DNA from: Streptomyces sp. NBC_00376
Lineage (GTDB): Bacteria > Actinomycetota > Actinomycetes > Streptomycetales > Streptomycetaceae
Length of the DNA stretch: 64,000 nt
Assembly (NCBI RefSeq): GCF_036077095.1
Contig: NZ_CP107962.1
Coordinates: forward strand, 124,001-188,000
Direction of reading: 5' to 3'
The translations under genes were made by a program, and so were the position numbers. Shown piece by piece: positions 26,596-36,405 of this stretch. The notes beneath the pieces are model-generated. The model was not told where the DNA came from, did no database searches, and saw only the letters and a program-made list of their open reading frames with translations. Each line of letters opens with the position of its first letter. The first letter of the stretch is position 1.

Positions 26596-26652
26596 GGCCC
26601 TGGGGCCCGGGGGCGTCATGGCTGATCCTCTGGGGCCCATGGCGTGTCCGGT

Positions 26653-27288
26653 TTACCAGTAGCAGCGGGTGGGGCCTGGTTCCTGGGGGCGGGCAGCCGC
26701 GCGTTTCTCGTCCGCGATCCGCTGCTGGTCTCGCCGCAGAGCGTCCGCTCGGGCCTCGGGGGTGACGGCTGGACCGAGGGTGATCGCCTCGGTGCCGGTC
26801 ACCGGGGCCAGCGAGTACCGCAAGGGCGCTTTGCTGGACCGCGTGGGCAGGTGGAGACGGGCCACACCGGCCGGGAGCTCGGCACGCAGCGATCCGTGCC
26901 AGCGGATCCATAGCGCGGGGCGCCCGCGGAGTGCTTCGTCTCGGAGCTTGTCCACGGCGGTGCTCTCGTCCGCGCGGTCGATCTCCACGGCGACCGGCGG
27001 GCCGTCTTTGCGGATCACGCGCAGGTCGAGGTAGGCAGACCAGGACGGCGACCAGTAGGCGATGCAGCCGCCGTTCTTCAGGCGGGGCGGGTCGATGTAG
27101 CGCATCTGCGCCTCTGCTCTGCACCTCCACCCCGACGCTCCCACCCACTGCACCACCGCCCGGGTGATGGACTGGGTCGCTTCCTTGCCGGTCAGGCCGG
27201 TGAGGGAGAAGCCGGTCTCGGACAGGTACGTGCGTAAGGAAACGGCGAGAATCTCGGACTCGCCGGCCGACGTCGGTTCATGGGTCAT
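26653..27288 (-). CDS. PD-(D/E)XK-like nuclease domain protein
   Basis: I chose ATG 27288 (MTHEPTSAGES) over upstream in-frame codons that look non-coding. The 211-residue product has a central block YLDLRVIRKDGPPVAVEID (Asp88, Glu102, Asp104), then RPALWIRWHGSLRAEL. This fits the D-x(n)-E-x-D core of Vsr/DUF559-type restriction folds. It is divergent from the zinc-ribbon nuclease gene 150 bases away. Association with defence is inferred from this neighbourhood only. Confidence 0.65.
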   Translation of the reverse strand: MTHEPTSAGESEILAVSLRTYLSETGFSLTGLTGKEATQSITRAVVQWVGASGWRCRAEAQMRYIDPPRLKNGGCIAYWSPSWSAYLDLRVIRKDGPPVAVEIDRADESTAVDKLRDEALRGRPALWIRWHGSLRAELPAGVARLHLPTRSSKAPLRYSLAPVTGTEAITLGPAVTPEARADALRRDQQRIADEKRAAARPQEPGPTRCYW

Positions 27289-27437
27289 CCGGTGATTCTC
27301 CGCTCGCCCACTGACAACGGCCGGAGAGTGACGGTGATCACCGTCAGAGCATGTGACCGGACCGTCTAGCGGTGATTCGCTCCAGCCTGGTGGCCTCGGC
27401 AAGGGCATGTCAGTGGCGCGTCCTATGGTGCGTGCTC

Positions 27438-28988
27438 ATGACACGTCGCACCCGTTTCCTGGTCAACGAGCACCCGGCCATCGCCGCCCAGTGGCATCCG
27501 GAGCTGAACGCCGACCTGGACCTGGCGCAGATCGGTCCCGGCTCTCACAAGGCTGTGTTCTGGCGGTGCGACGACGGGCACGTCTGGCAGGCCCAGGTCC
27601 ATTCCCGCGTCGCCGGGACCGGCTGCCCGCAGTGCGCCGGGTACGTGCCCCGTGGCCGGACCACGCTCAGCGAGCACTCGCCCGACTTGGTAGCAGAGTG
27701 GCACCCGCGCAACGATGCTTCACCGGACCAGTTCGGGCCCGGCTCACAGCGCAAGGTCTGGTGGCGCTGTCCGGTCGGGCACGAGTACCAAGCGCGAATA
27801 TCCAACCGCAGCCGCGGCACCGGCTGCCCGGCCTGCGCGAGGGCCGGCCGCGATGCACCGGCCAGGCGTCTGGCCGACATGCCCGAGCTGTTCGCACAGG
27901 TGGACCCCGACACCGCACCGGCCGATGTAGCGGAACTGCTGGTCAACTCCCGCGTACGGCTGGGATGGCGCTGTTCCCGGGGCCACCGCTGGGAGGCGAA
28001 GGTGAGCCACCGGGCCGTCGCCGGGTCGGGCTGCCCGGCCTGCGCCCGGAGGAAGCGTGCTCCCGCTCTTGCCGAGGCGCGGCCGGATCTGGCGGCGCAG
28101 TGGCACCCCGCGCGCAACGACGGGCTGACGGCCGAAGCTGTCACCGCCGGTTCGCATCGCCTGGTCTGGTGGAAGTGCAGCGTGTGCGCCGGCGAGTTCC
28201 GGGCCAAGGTGTTCCACCGCGTCCGTGGCGTGGCCGCGTGCCCCTTCTGCTCCGGCCGGGTGCGCTACCAGGCGCTGTCGAGCGAGAGCCCCGGGCTCGC
28301 GGCGCTGTGGCACCCGTCCCTGAACGGCGCCCTCACCCCGGCGGAGGTGACCGCGGGGGCCAACGTGCCGGTCCGGTGGCTGTGCCCCGCCGGACACGAA
28401 TCTTGGTCCGCCCAGGTGGTGCACGTGTTCATGGGCAGGCAGGGCTGCCCACGCTGCCGGAAGCGGACCAGTGTCTCCCGGCAGGAGACGGAACTGTTCG
28501 CCGAACTGCAGCTTGTTCTCACAGGCGGAGAGCAGCAGTACCCGTTGCAGACGCCGCATGGCCGCTACCGGCTCGACATGCTCTTCCCCACGGACCACGA
28601 CCATGCCGTGGTGGTGGAGTTCGACGGCTCGTACTGGCACCGCGACGCTGAGGAACGCGATCGGCTCAAGGCGGAGGCCGTAGAACACCACCGGCCCGGC
28701 TGGATGGTGGTGCGGGTGCGTGAGGAACCGCTGGCACCGACCCGGCATCGCGACGTGGTCGTGCCGTACCTGGCTGACCCGTTCACGGCCGCCAGCATCG
28801 TTGTCGAGCACCTGATGCCGCTGATGTCGTGGCCCGACGACACCCGTCAGCGTGCGCGCGCCTATCTCAAGGGCGGGCGCCGTCTGGGAGCTGCACTGGC
28901 CCAGCGTCTGATCAACGAGCGACAGCCCGCTGCTTCACCGGCCGATGACCGGCCCGCGCCCCAACCTCTCACGGAAACACGCTCGTAG
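27438..28988 (+). CDS. Multi-zinc-ribbon (DUF4379-like) protein with C-terminal nuclease domain
   Basis: ATG 27438 begins a 516-residue protein. Five repeats of about 65 residues follow the pattern HP.L..QWHP.LN ... GS...V.WRC..GH.W.A....R..G.GCP.C (for example WWRCPVGHEYQARISNRSRG, TGCPACARAG). Repeat 3 has lost part of the pattern. From about residue 350 comes a Vsr/DUF559-like nuclease: RQETELFAELQLVL, YRLDMLFPTDHDHAVVVEFD, GSYWHRDAEERDRLKAEAV. The zinc ribbons probably bind DNA. The 3' end overlaps the converging AbiJ-like gene by 20 bases. Confidence 0.85.
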   Translation: MTRRTRFLVNEHPAIAAQWHPELNADLDLAQIGPGSHKAVFWRCDDGHVWQAQVHSRVAGTGCPQCAGYVPRGRTTLSEHSPDLVAEWHPRNDASPDQFGPGSQRKVWWRCPVGHEYQARISNRSRGTGCPACARAGRDAPARRLADMPELFAQVDPDTAPADVAELLVNSRVRLGWRCSRGHRWEAKVSHRAVAGSGCPACARRKRAPALAEARPDLAAQWHPARNDGLTAEAVTAGSHRLVWWKCSVCAGEFRAKVFHRVRGVAACPFCSGRVRYQALSSESPGLAALWHPSLNGALTPAEVTAGANVPVRWLCPAGHESWSAQVVHVFMGRQGCPRCRKRTSVSRQETELFAELQLVLTGGEQQYPLQTPHGRYRLDMLFPTDHDHAVVVEFDGSYWHRDAEERDRLKAEAVEHHRPGWMVVRVREEPLAPTRHRDVVVPYLADPFTAASIVVEHLMPLMSWPDDTRQRARAYLKGGRRLGAALAQRLINERQPAASPADDRPAPQPLTETRS

Positions 28989-30368
28989 AGGCGCCGGGCG
29001 AACGTCCCAGGAGCGCACGGAAGAAGTCGGCAACCAGAGGGTGAGCCCGCGTGCGGTCGCGTAGTTCGTCGTGGCCGAACCGGATCACCTCGTATCCGCG
29101 GAATTTCAGATCGCGGTCGCCGGCCATGGTGGCTGCGTACTTTGCGCTGTCGGGCTTGGATCCTCCGTTGCGGGTGTAATGCTGCATGCCGTCGACCTCC
29201 AGAACGACTCGCCGGTTTCCGGGCAACAGCATGAGAAAGTCCATGCGGAGGTTCTGCTGGGCCCGTTCACCGCGCTCTCGGATGGTCTTTGGGTCGCAGT
29301 GCACCCATATCTCCGGGAGGAGAGCGGGCACCTCGTGCAGCTGGCTCTTGTAGATGTGGTGGTAGAGCCAGAACAGGTTTTTCTGCCCCTCGGACTGGCG
29401 GGGCAGGAAAGACTCCATTCGGCTGTAGAGGGCCAGGGCCGCCTCTTCTGCGTCATCGGCGTCGCGGGTCTCCTGCCACCAGGACAGCAAGTCGCTCCAG
29501 AGCAGGCCGTCCTTCCCACCGGACGGTCATAGACCAGGATCTTGTCCTCTTGTTCCGCGATCTCGATGTCGTTGTCGAGAGCGCTGGTGAAGCGGATGTC
29601 CGGCTTGCCCAGAGTGGCGAAGATGAGGTTGCGCGGTCGACGGGCGGTGCCGCGCCCAAGCGGGAGTAGATGGAACTGTGGGTAGCCGTCCACCTCGCCG
29701 TCCTGGCGCAGTTGCGCGCCCACGGGCTGGAGATGATGGTTGACGAATTCGGCGAAACGACGCTGTGCCTGCTCGTCGGGAAGGACCGTTGGGGAGGTGA
29801 GGCCCTCCAGGAAGCGTCCGAAGCGAGGGGGCGGGGCTTCGAATGCTTTGAGCTGCTCGAAGAGATGCTCGGTCGACCAGTCGCCTGGGAACCGGATCAC
29901 GTGTCGCTGGATGTCATCGCTCAGGGTGCCAAGGTGTGGCCCCCATATGTTGAACTCGTCTTCACCCAGGTCCCACAGCTGTCCCAGCAGGGCAAGGAAT
30001 CGGTCCGGGTAGGCGAGATGGTCGGTGAGATCGAATTCCTTGGCCAGCTCGCGGCGCGTGCGGCCTGGAATCTCCACGTGGTCGCGCCCGAGCCACACGG
30101 CGTCCTGCAGGTCTCTCGTCTCGATGGACGGAAGTATCGCTGCGTCGAGAATGGCCTGAGCAACATGTGGCAGCTGCTCATCTGGGGAGTTGTGCAAGCT
30201 CGCGGTCAAACGCTCGTGTTTGGTCGTGCCGTCGTTGGGGGGCGGCGAGGGAAGGCCGAGGCGCTCGCACAGTTCCGGTAGATCCTGATGGCGGTATCGC
30301 TGGTAGAGCGTAATAAGCACGCCGTCGACCAAGCTCCGCAACCGCCGAAAGTCCGTCTGCTCAGCCAT
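28969..30368 (-). pseudogene. AbiJ-related protein with REase domain, frameshifted
   Basis: ATG 30368 (MAEQTDFRRLRS) starts an N-terminal helical part with DGVLITLYQRYRHQDLPELC, DAVWLGRDHVEIPGRTRREL and NIWGPHLGTLSDDI. It runs to EQEDKILVYDRPVG at about 29520. A one-base loss there moves the reading to another frame, which continues KDGLLWSDLLSWWQETRD to the stop at 28969. That C-terminal part holds a nuclease core: RMDFLMLLPGNRRVVLEVDG, MQHYTR, FRGYEVIRFGHDEL. The N-terminal layout recalls AbiJ-related abortive infection proteins. The shift kills the gene unless it is a sequencing error or programmed. Confidence 0.65.
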
Positions 30369-30518
30369 CTCATGATGATGAGCCAGGCCGTGCCGTGCAG
30401 TCCAGGTCGATCTAGCCGTTGACTGCGGGCGGAGCGCCGCCCTCAGGCCGTTGGAAGGCCGGCGCTCCGGAGGGATCTCATGGGGAATGAGCGCATCTTT
30501 GTGGCTATGCACGGCCGT

Positions 30519-30568
30519 CCAGGTTCACGTCGGGCCCAGATCATGGGTTGGGGCCGCCGTGAACCTGG
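30519..30568 (-). terminator. Hairpin after the helicase gene
   Basis: CCAGGTTCACG (30519-30529) and CGTGAACCTGG (30558-30568) form an 11-base perfect stem with a long loop. It lies just beyond the helicase stop at 30578 on the minus strand. It probably ends or protects that transcript. The rest of 30369-30577 is non-coding. Confidence 0.5.
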
Positions 30569-30577
30569 TGCACGAGG

Positions 30578-33067
30578 TCAGCGGGGAGTAACGCTGAACC
30601 GCTGCGCGATGCCTTCTCCTAGAAGGCCGTGGGCTTGGTACTGCTTCGCCACTGCCTCAGGATCGCTCCAGGCCCCTGCATCCGCGAGCGCCACCATCGC
30701 TTTGCGTACTGCATCAGCCAGCTGAGTCATGGTGCCGCTGGTGATGATGCGCGTTCCGGGAGGTGCCGCGGCGTTGTACTCGAGGGTGTTGACGCGGTGC
30801 AGGAGCACGGGAGTGGCGCTGCAGGTCTGGTCGTAGGTGTCCTGGAACCAGCTCATGGAGTGTGCCAGTTGGGCGACGTCGCTTCGCCAGATCTTGTCGG
30901 TGCTGGCACCTGATTTGGCTTCAAGCACCAGGTACTTGAGTCCGCCGGTGGCCCACAGGACGTCCGGGCCGCTGCCCGTGGCGCGCTCGGGCCGCTGTGC
31001 TTCGAATCCGAGGTGATAGCCCAGACGTTCCAGGGCTCGTTCGAAGACTGGAACCTGCTTCTGGTCCGGTCGGTAGACGAGTTCGTCGAGCAGGACGTCG
31101 ACGCCTACGAGGAAGTCGTTGCGGTCGGCGTAGGTGTTGGCCAGGTAGCCGGCGGCAAGGACCGCCTGCGTGTCGGTTGGTTTGATCTTGGTGGGGTTGA
31201 CGCCAGCGATGGGCCGGAGGATCGCGGGGTTGTAGGTGAGCGCCTTGACCAGGGTCTGCTGGGCCTTGGGCTCGTCGATGAAGTGCTGGTAGGCGGCGAG
31301 CTGTTCTTGAAGGAATCCCCGCTCGGTCTCACCGGTCGCTGCGGCCACGGCTTCGCTCATGTGCCGGACGGCTTGCGCGTACTGGCCGAGCGATGCCTGG
31401 TCGAATGCGCGGCGGGCAGGGGCTGCACCCGCGGAGACAGTGCTTTGGGGGTAGGTGACTTCGGCAAGGGCTCCGCGGGCGGCGGTCACCCAGTTCGGGT
31501 CGCGGCCCAGAACCTGTGCGATCACGCTTTCGATCTGCTCCAGCGGCTGGTCAGCCAGCTGGGCGGCCACCTGGCGGGAGAAGTCGATCTGTGCTCGGGT
31601 AGCGGGGCTGAACCGGGAGCGGTATCGGGGTGCGGCGATGAGCTGGGACAGGTGCGGTCCCAGCAGCAGGACGACGCAGTGGTCGTTGGCTGAGCGAACC
31701 CCCCGGCCCATGCCCTGCTCAAGGCGTTGCAACTGACGGTTGACCATCTCGTCGGAGTCGCCGAGCGCGATCGCCTCACGGCGGGTCAGGCCGCCGTATG
31801 CCTGGGGAAGTCCGTCCATGACCAGGACTTCGCAGGCTTTGCGGGGCAGGTCGATCCCGTCGTACTGGTTCACCAAGACCACGAGACCGACGTGGCCCTG
31901 GCGGAGCTTGGCAACCGCGGCCCCGATCTCGTCGGACTTTGATGCGGTGATCTGTGCGTGCTGCGCCCATGCGCCGGCTTTGTGGTGAGAGGGGACCAGG
32001 ACGACGACGTTGACCCGCTCAGCGAGCTTGGCGGCCATGTCACGTACAGCAGATTCCTTGATCGAAGCGCTGATGTCCTGGGGCGCAAGGATCAGGCGGT
32101 CACCGAGATACCCGGCGCTTGCCGGGGTGATAGGGCTCCCCACAGTTTCGGGATCGGCCGCGAAGTCGGTGACCAGCACGCTGTCGTCGGCCAGTGTGGC
32201 GGTCAGATGCACGCGCCGGCGTGCACGAGCGAAGCTGGCAATCTTGCTGATCGGCGGGTACGGAGGCTGGATCTCGAGCTTGTCAGCAGTGAAGACGGCA
32301 CGGCAGATCGGGAGGACGTCCTTGACCAGCGGCCACGACCACTGGAGATCCTCGTCGTCGCGCAGCTTGTTCAGAGCCGCAGTGACATCGGTATTGCGGC
32401 GGGTCCAGGCCCAGAACGGCACCGGGGCTACAGCTGAGGAGTCCTGAGTGGTCAGGCCCTGGTAGGCGATCTCCGACTGCTGGCGCAGGTCGTCAGCGAA
32501 CAGGTCAAGCAGTTCGGTGAACGCCTTCTCGTGCCGGTCGCGGGAGAGCGTCAGGGTGAATTTCTCCTTCACCGTGGCGAGCGCCGCGTGCGCGTCATCG
32601 ATGACGATCGTGCCGACGTCGACGACGGGTCGTCCGTCGCCTTGAAGGCCGAAGACGCTCTTGCCGTTGACGAACCGGTGAAGGCTGAGTACGCAGATGG
32701 CCTCGCCACTGGTGAAGCGTGTGGAGCGCGGGTCGTCGGTCACGTTAATGCCGAGTTCGCCGGCCTGCTCCATCGCCTGCGAGGCCAAATAGGGGTCGGG
32801 GGCCAGATACAGCACCGGGCCCTCACCCTCGTTGAGGCTCGACTGGCAGATCAGCAGACCCACCACCGTCTTGCCTCCGCCGGTGTTGAGCTTGACGACC
32901 AGGTCCTTCTGCGAGCGCCGGTCGTACCACGTCTGCAGGACTTGCCCCTGCGGATCGCGCAGGAACTCGTAACGTGCGGCGCGGTCGGGCAGCGCGTCGA
33001 ACAGGACCCGAGGGTCAGTGGGCGTCGGAGCGGGCCCCGAGCCGAAAGTGGAAAAGTCGATACCCAT
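30578..33067 (-). CDS. DEAD/DEAH-like helicase with C-terminal nuclease-like domain
   Basis: ATG 33067 follows GGGGGAC. The 829-residue protein has an SF2 helicase core: Walker A NTGGGKT at 61-67, a DEAH-like box VIDDAHAAL, motif III HLTATLADDS, and motif VI QGMGRGVRSAND. The C-terminal 130 residues contain GPDVLWATGGLKYLVLEAKS, the D-x(n)-E-A-K core of a PD-(D/E)XK nuclease fold. The middle is helical. Helicase-nuclease fusions of this kind are common in phage defence. It stands between two nuclease genes in the same island. Confidence 0.85.
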   Translation of the reverse strand: MGIDFSTFGSGPAPTPTDPRVLFDALPDRAARYEFLRDPQGQVLQTWYDRRSQKDLVVKLNTGGGKTVVGLLICQSSLNEGEGPVLYLAPDPYLASQAMEQAGELGINVTDDPRSTRFTSGEAICVLSLHRFVNGKSVFGLQGDGRPVVDVGTIVIDDAHAALATVKEKFTLTLSRDRHEKAFTELLDLFADDLRQQSEIAYQGLTTQDSSAVAPVPFWAWTRRNTDVTAALNKLRDDEDLQWSWPLVKDVLPICRAVFTADKLEIQPPYPPISKIASFARARRRVHLTATLADDSVLVTDFAADPETVGSPITPASAGYLGDRLILAPQDISASIKESAVRDMAAKLAERVNVVVLVPSHHKAGAWAQHAQITASKSDEIGAAVAKLRQGHVGLVVLVNQYDGIDLPRKACEVLVMDGLPQAYGGLTRREAIALGDSDEMVNRQLQRLEQGMGRGVRSANDHCVVLLLGPHLSQLIAAPRYRSRFSPATRAQIDFSRQVAAQLADQPLEQIESVIAQVLGRDPNWVTAARGALAEVTYPQSTVSAGAAPARRAFDQASLGQYAQAVRHMSEAVAAATGETERGFLQEQLAAYQHFIDEPKAQQTLVKALTYNPAILRPIAGVNPTKIKPTDTQAVLAAGYLANTYADRNDFLVGVDVLLDELVYRPDQKQVPVFERALERLGYHLGFEAQRPERATGSGPDVLWATGGLKYLVLEAKSGASTDKIWRSDVAQLAHSMSWFQDTYDQTCSATPVLLHRVNTLEYNAAAPPGTRIITSGTMTQLADAVRKAMVALADAGAWSDPEAVAKQYQAHGLLGEGIAQRFSVTPR

Positions 33068-33371
33068 GGAAGTCCCCCCTGGAACTTGTCGCGGGCTCCG
33101 TTGCGCCGCGACATCCGACGTTAGCGGACAGACCATCGCACTTTCACCCGACTTGACCTCTGTACATAACCTGCTCTAGGCACCGCCTCATCGGATCGCT
33201 TCCCAAGCCGGAAGACCGGCTCCCTCTGTTCCATGGGAACTCAGTTGCTGAGGTGGCAGGAGCACCGTGGACCGATACGGCCCGGCTGTTGTGCGCAGGG
33301 TTGTTGTCAGTGCAGCGCAGGGTTCTGTCAGTGATACAGCGAGGCCAAGGGGGCGGTACTGAGAAGTAGAG

Positions 33372-34178
33372 CTACGCCTGCGGTGGAGCGATTCCCCCTC
33401 GGTTGCGCTCGTACCGCTGAAGGTAGTCCTCAAACAGCGGCACTACGGCGACGCTGCGGCCCACAAGCTCGTACCAGGACAGTCCTTGTGTATTGCAGAG
33501 GTGGCACAGGTAGCCGCGGACGCACTTCCCGCATGAGGGTCCACGCGAAGGGCAGCAAGCGCCGTCGTGGTCGATGTGGAAGGAACTGCCCCCTTCTTGC
33601 CACTGCCGTCGACAGATGTCACAGCGATGGTCGCGGGACTCTCGAAAATCCCGAACTGCTTCCATCGACGAGAACTTGAACCGCTTCATGAGGATGTAGT
33701 CCGGGTTACAGGCCACGCAGTAGGTTGCCCGGCCGCTGAGCTGGGCAGACGAACGATTGAACTCTGTCAGGGGCTTGATGTTCTTGCAGGCGGGACAGCG
33801 TTTCAAACCGGCTTCCAGCAGCGAGTAGGCCTCATCCTGGCTTATCCGCAGGGTGAACAAGGGCACCAGTTCGCCACCCCGCTGGTCCTGCTGGTAGTGG
33901 GCGTTGCACAGACCCTTGCCGATGGTAGGTAGACCGCATGGATCGTTGGACTCATCGGGCCCGGGTCCGGTGCAGAACTCCGGCATGGTCCGCCGCCGCT
34001 GCCGGATGGGACGCAGCTCCTTGCCAGCCGCGCGTTGCTGGTTGTGGGCGTCGCACAGCTTGTTGGACCGTCTCGGCCGTTCACAGGGCGGGTACGGGGA
34101 GGTTCCCGGCTGGAATGCCGTGCATTTCTTGCCGTCCAGGACAGGAGCGGGCGGCTGAGAGGTCTGGATGTCCGTCAC
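33372..34178 (-). CDS. Recombination endonuclease VII-like protein
   Basis: I take GTG 34178 (MTDIQTSQPPAP) as start; the longer frame to 35321 runs through a broken resolvase gene. The 268-residue protein has several Cys pairs in the N-terminal half (KKCTAFQPG, KLCDAHNQQ, GLCNAHYQQ, KRCPACKNI). A C-terminal Endonuclease VII domain follows: CDICRRQWQEGGSSFHIDHD, CVRGYLCHLCNTQG. T4 Endo VII cuts branched DNA. The start site is uncertain because no good ribosome site is seen. Confidence 0.75.
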   Translation of the reverse strand: MTDIQTSQPPAPVLDGKKCTAFQPGTSPYPPCERPRRSNKLCDAHNQQRAAGKELRPIRQRRRTMPEFCTGPGPDESNDPCGLPTIGKGLCNAHYQQDQRGGELVPLFTLRISQDEAYSLLEAGLKRCPACKNIKPLTEFNRSSAQLSGRATYCVACNPDYILMKRFKFSSMEAVRDFRESRDHRCDICRRQWQEGGSSFHIDHDGACCPSRGPSCGKCVRGYLCHLCNTQGLSWYELVGRSVAVVPLFEDYLQRYERNRGGIAPPQA

Positions 34179-34225
34179 GGCCGGGAGAGTATAGGCCTGG
34201 TCTGACACCGCCTCATGACCGCTGC

Positions 34226-35123
34226 TCAAGCCCCCTGTACCGGCGCTTCCGAGGGTCCCACCATTGAGCTTGGCGTGCCGGGCTCGCGGCCGGTGGCGAT
34301 GGCTTCGTCGTACGCGGCGAAGGTGCGGTAGAGGGTGGAGCGGCCGACGCCGAGGTGTCGGGCGATCGAGGTGACGGACTCTTCGGCCTCGCGGCGCCGG
34401 AGCGCGATGGGCGAGCATGTCGCCGTCGACGGCTGGCGGGCGGCCGTCGTGGTTGCCGTTCGCCGCGGCGGTGTCCAGGCCGATGAGGGGCCGCTCGTGG
34501 ATGAACTCCCGCTCTACTTCCGCCATCGCCGCGAACATCACGAAGAGGACCTTGCCCGCGCCCTGCGGGTCGTACATCCCGGCGAGCGGGCCGCCGAGGA
34601 TCTCCAGGCGGTGGTCGCGTTCGGCGAGGTCCTGAGCGCTGGTGATGAGCTCGATCATGTTGCGGCCGAGGCGGTCGAGCATGGTGACGGTGAGAGTGTC
34701 GGCCGGGCGGAAGTCAGCGAGGGCGGCGTTGCACTCGGGGCGGATCTTCTCCCGGGTGCCGATCTTCTCGACGTAGATGCGGACGCAGCCGGCCTTCTTC
34801 AGGAGGCGGACCTGTCCGGCGAGGTCCTGGCCCTTGCTGGAGAGGCGGGCGAGCCGATGCGGTCGCCGACCCGCGCGAGCGCGCCGCCGACGGCGAGGCC
34901 GGGTTCGGGTCCGGGCTCCCATGCGCGGCCGGGGCTGCGTGTGGCGGGGATACGGATCGCGGGGCCGGACTTCAGTGGGGATCTTCGCGTACCGGCCGGT
35001 GTGGTAGTCGACGGCGACGCCGGAGTTCGCCCGGCACACCGACCCGGGTGGCGACCCGCACCGCAGGCACGGTTCGCGCTCGACGAGCTCGGCGCGGGCG
35101 ATCTCGTCCAGGTCGCCGTTCAC
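34226..35123 (-). pseudogene. Zinc-finger/serine recombinase fusion, frameshifted
   Basis: From GTG 35123 (GAGAGGGGA before it) the frame gives a small zinc finger PCLRCGSPPGSVCRANSG. Then, after a shift near 34865, comes the resolvase catalytic domain (ARLSSKGQDLAGQVRLLKKA, TLTVTMLDRLGRNMIELITS, VLFVMFAAMAEVEREFIHER). A second shift near 34420 precedes the HTH end (SVTSIARHLGVGRSTLYRTF) and the stop at 34226. The catalytic Tyr-Ala-Arg start is broken by a one-base loss. It may be the remains of an integrative element. Confidence 0.7.
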
Positions 35124-35933
35124 GTGTTCCCCTCTCGTCCGGCCGCACTGCGCGGTCGTCCCGAATACCCGTCCTGCTTCTTCGCGGCGCCCGCCGGTTT
35201 CGGGACGCCTTTCGGGACGGCTTTCGCGCTCCGCCCGCCGCGGCGGGCGGCCGTCCCGGAAACGACCCTTTCCGGGAGCAGGATCACAGAGCACTCGAAG
35301 GAGGAGGAACCCCCTGGCCACAGGGGCAGAGACTCAGCGAGGCTCAGAAGAACTCACGGGATGTCGCACACCCAGTCGCGTACGGGCGAACGTCCCCAGT
35401 TGTGAATACCTGGCCCCATTCATCTGGGGCTGGCACTTGTTCCCTCACACGAGTTGCCGCTGCCGCCTGGGCGGTGCTGGGCGGGGAGGGCACGGGCGTT
35501 GCTTGGCTGTTCGGCGAGCTGCTGGCGGAGGTGTCGGTTCTCGGTCATGGCTTGATGGAGTGCCCCGACGAGGAGCTTCAACACGCTGATTCAACAGGGA
35601 AGGAGCCGTAGCCCAGGGGTGCCCACACCCGGGCGGCATGCGCGGCCCGGACCCGGGCGGCGAGCACCACGACGGAGCGCCGGACATCGTCCATCGCCTC
35701 CCGCAGCCCGGCCGTCACCTCCCGGACGCGGGCCGCACTGATCAGCGACCAGGCCCGTTCAGTAACGTCGTCCTGGTCGTGCTCGCCCGTGCCTCCATCA
35801 TCCTCCGCATCGACGGACCGAACGTGGCCGCATCCCGGAAAGCACCGGGGCGGCTGGCAGGTGCTCGGAGCGATGTACAGGGCGGTGTATTAGCGATCAG
35901 CAGCAAACCGACCACTACACCCTGCAAAAACGA
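35124..35933 (-). other. Non-coding stretch with remnants of a plasmid-type gene
   Basis: On the minus strand 35588-35770 reads ERAWSLISAARVREVTAGLR and ARVWAPLGYGSF. A second frame at 35420-35590 reads LLVGALHQAMTENRHLRQQL. They look like broken parts of one helical protein of the kind found on actinobacterial plasmids. No intact gene is present. Confidence 0.3.
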
Positions 35934-36405
35934 CAGTGAGCCCTTTCCAGCCTGACGGTGCTGGCCGCGTGTTGGACAGATCGGTGGAACGACGAAGCTC
36001 CTGGTAGACGGGTTCTCGACCAAGATCGCCCGCAGCCACCAGGAGCTTCGCGTGCTTGTCTACCCGTCGTCGATCGACCTGTCCAGTCGCACCCTGCGGT
36101 ACCTGACCGGACAACTCGCTGCCCGGCGAGGGGAGATCGGGACCCGATGGCGTCGGCTGACCGCCAACCGTCAGGCTCTCCTCGCCCTGGCCCATCTGCG
36201 ATGCGGTGACACCTACGCCCAGCTCGCCGCCGGGTTCGGTATCGGCGTCGCAACCGTGTACCGCTACATAGCGAAGCGGTCGATGTGCTGGCCGCCCTCG
36301 CACCCACCCTGGCCGAGGCGATGGACATCGCCCGAACCAAGACGTTCGTGATCCTGGACGGCACCCTGCTGTCGATCGACCGGATCGCCGCCGACACCCC
36401 GTACT

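Noticed and set aside
30420..30577. Small ORF MGNERIFVAMHG at 30480
   Set aside because: It has no ribosome site and reads through the hairpin after the helicase gene.
33372..35321. 649-codon open frame joining Endo VII to a resolvase
   Set aside because: The resolvase part is frameshifted at both ends and the join is Arg-rich shadow sequence; I treat them as one gene and one pseudogene.
34335..35405. 356-codon plus-strand open frame
   Set aside because: It is the antisense shadow of the recombinase pseudogene, with no homology-like blocks.
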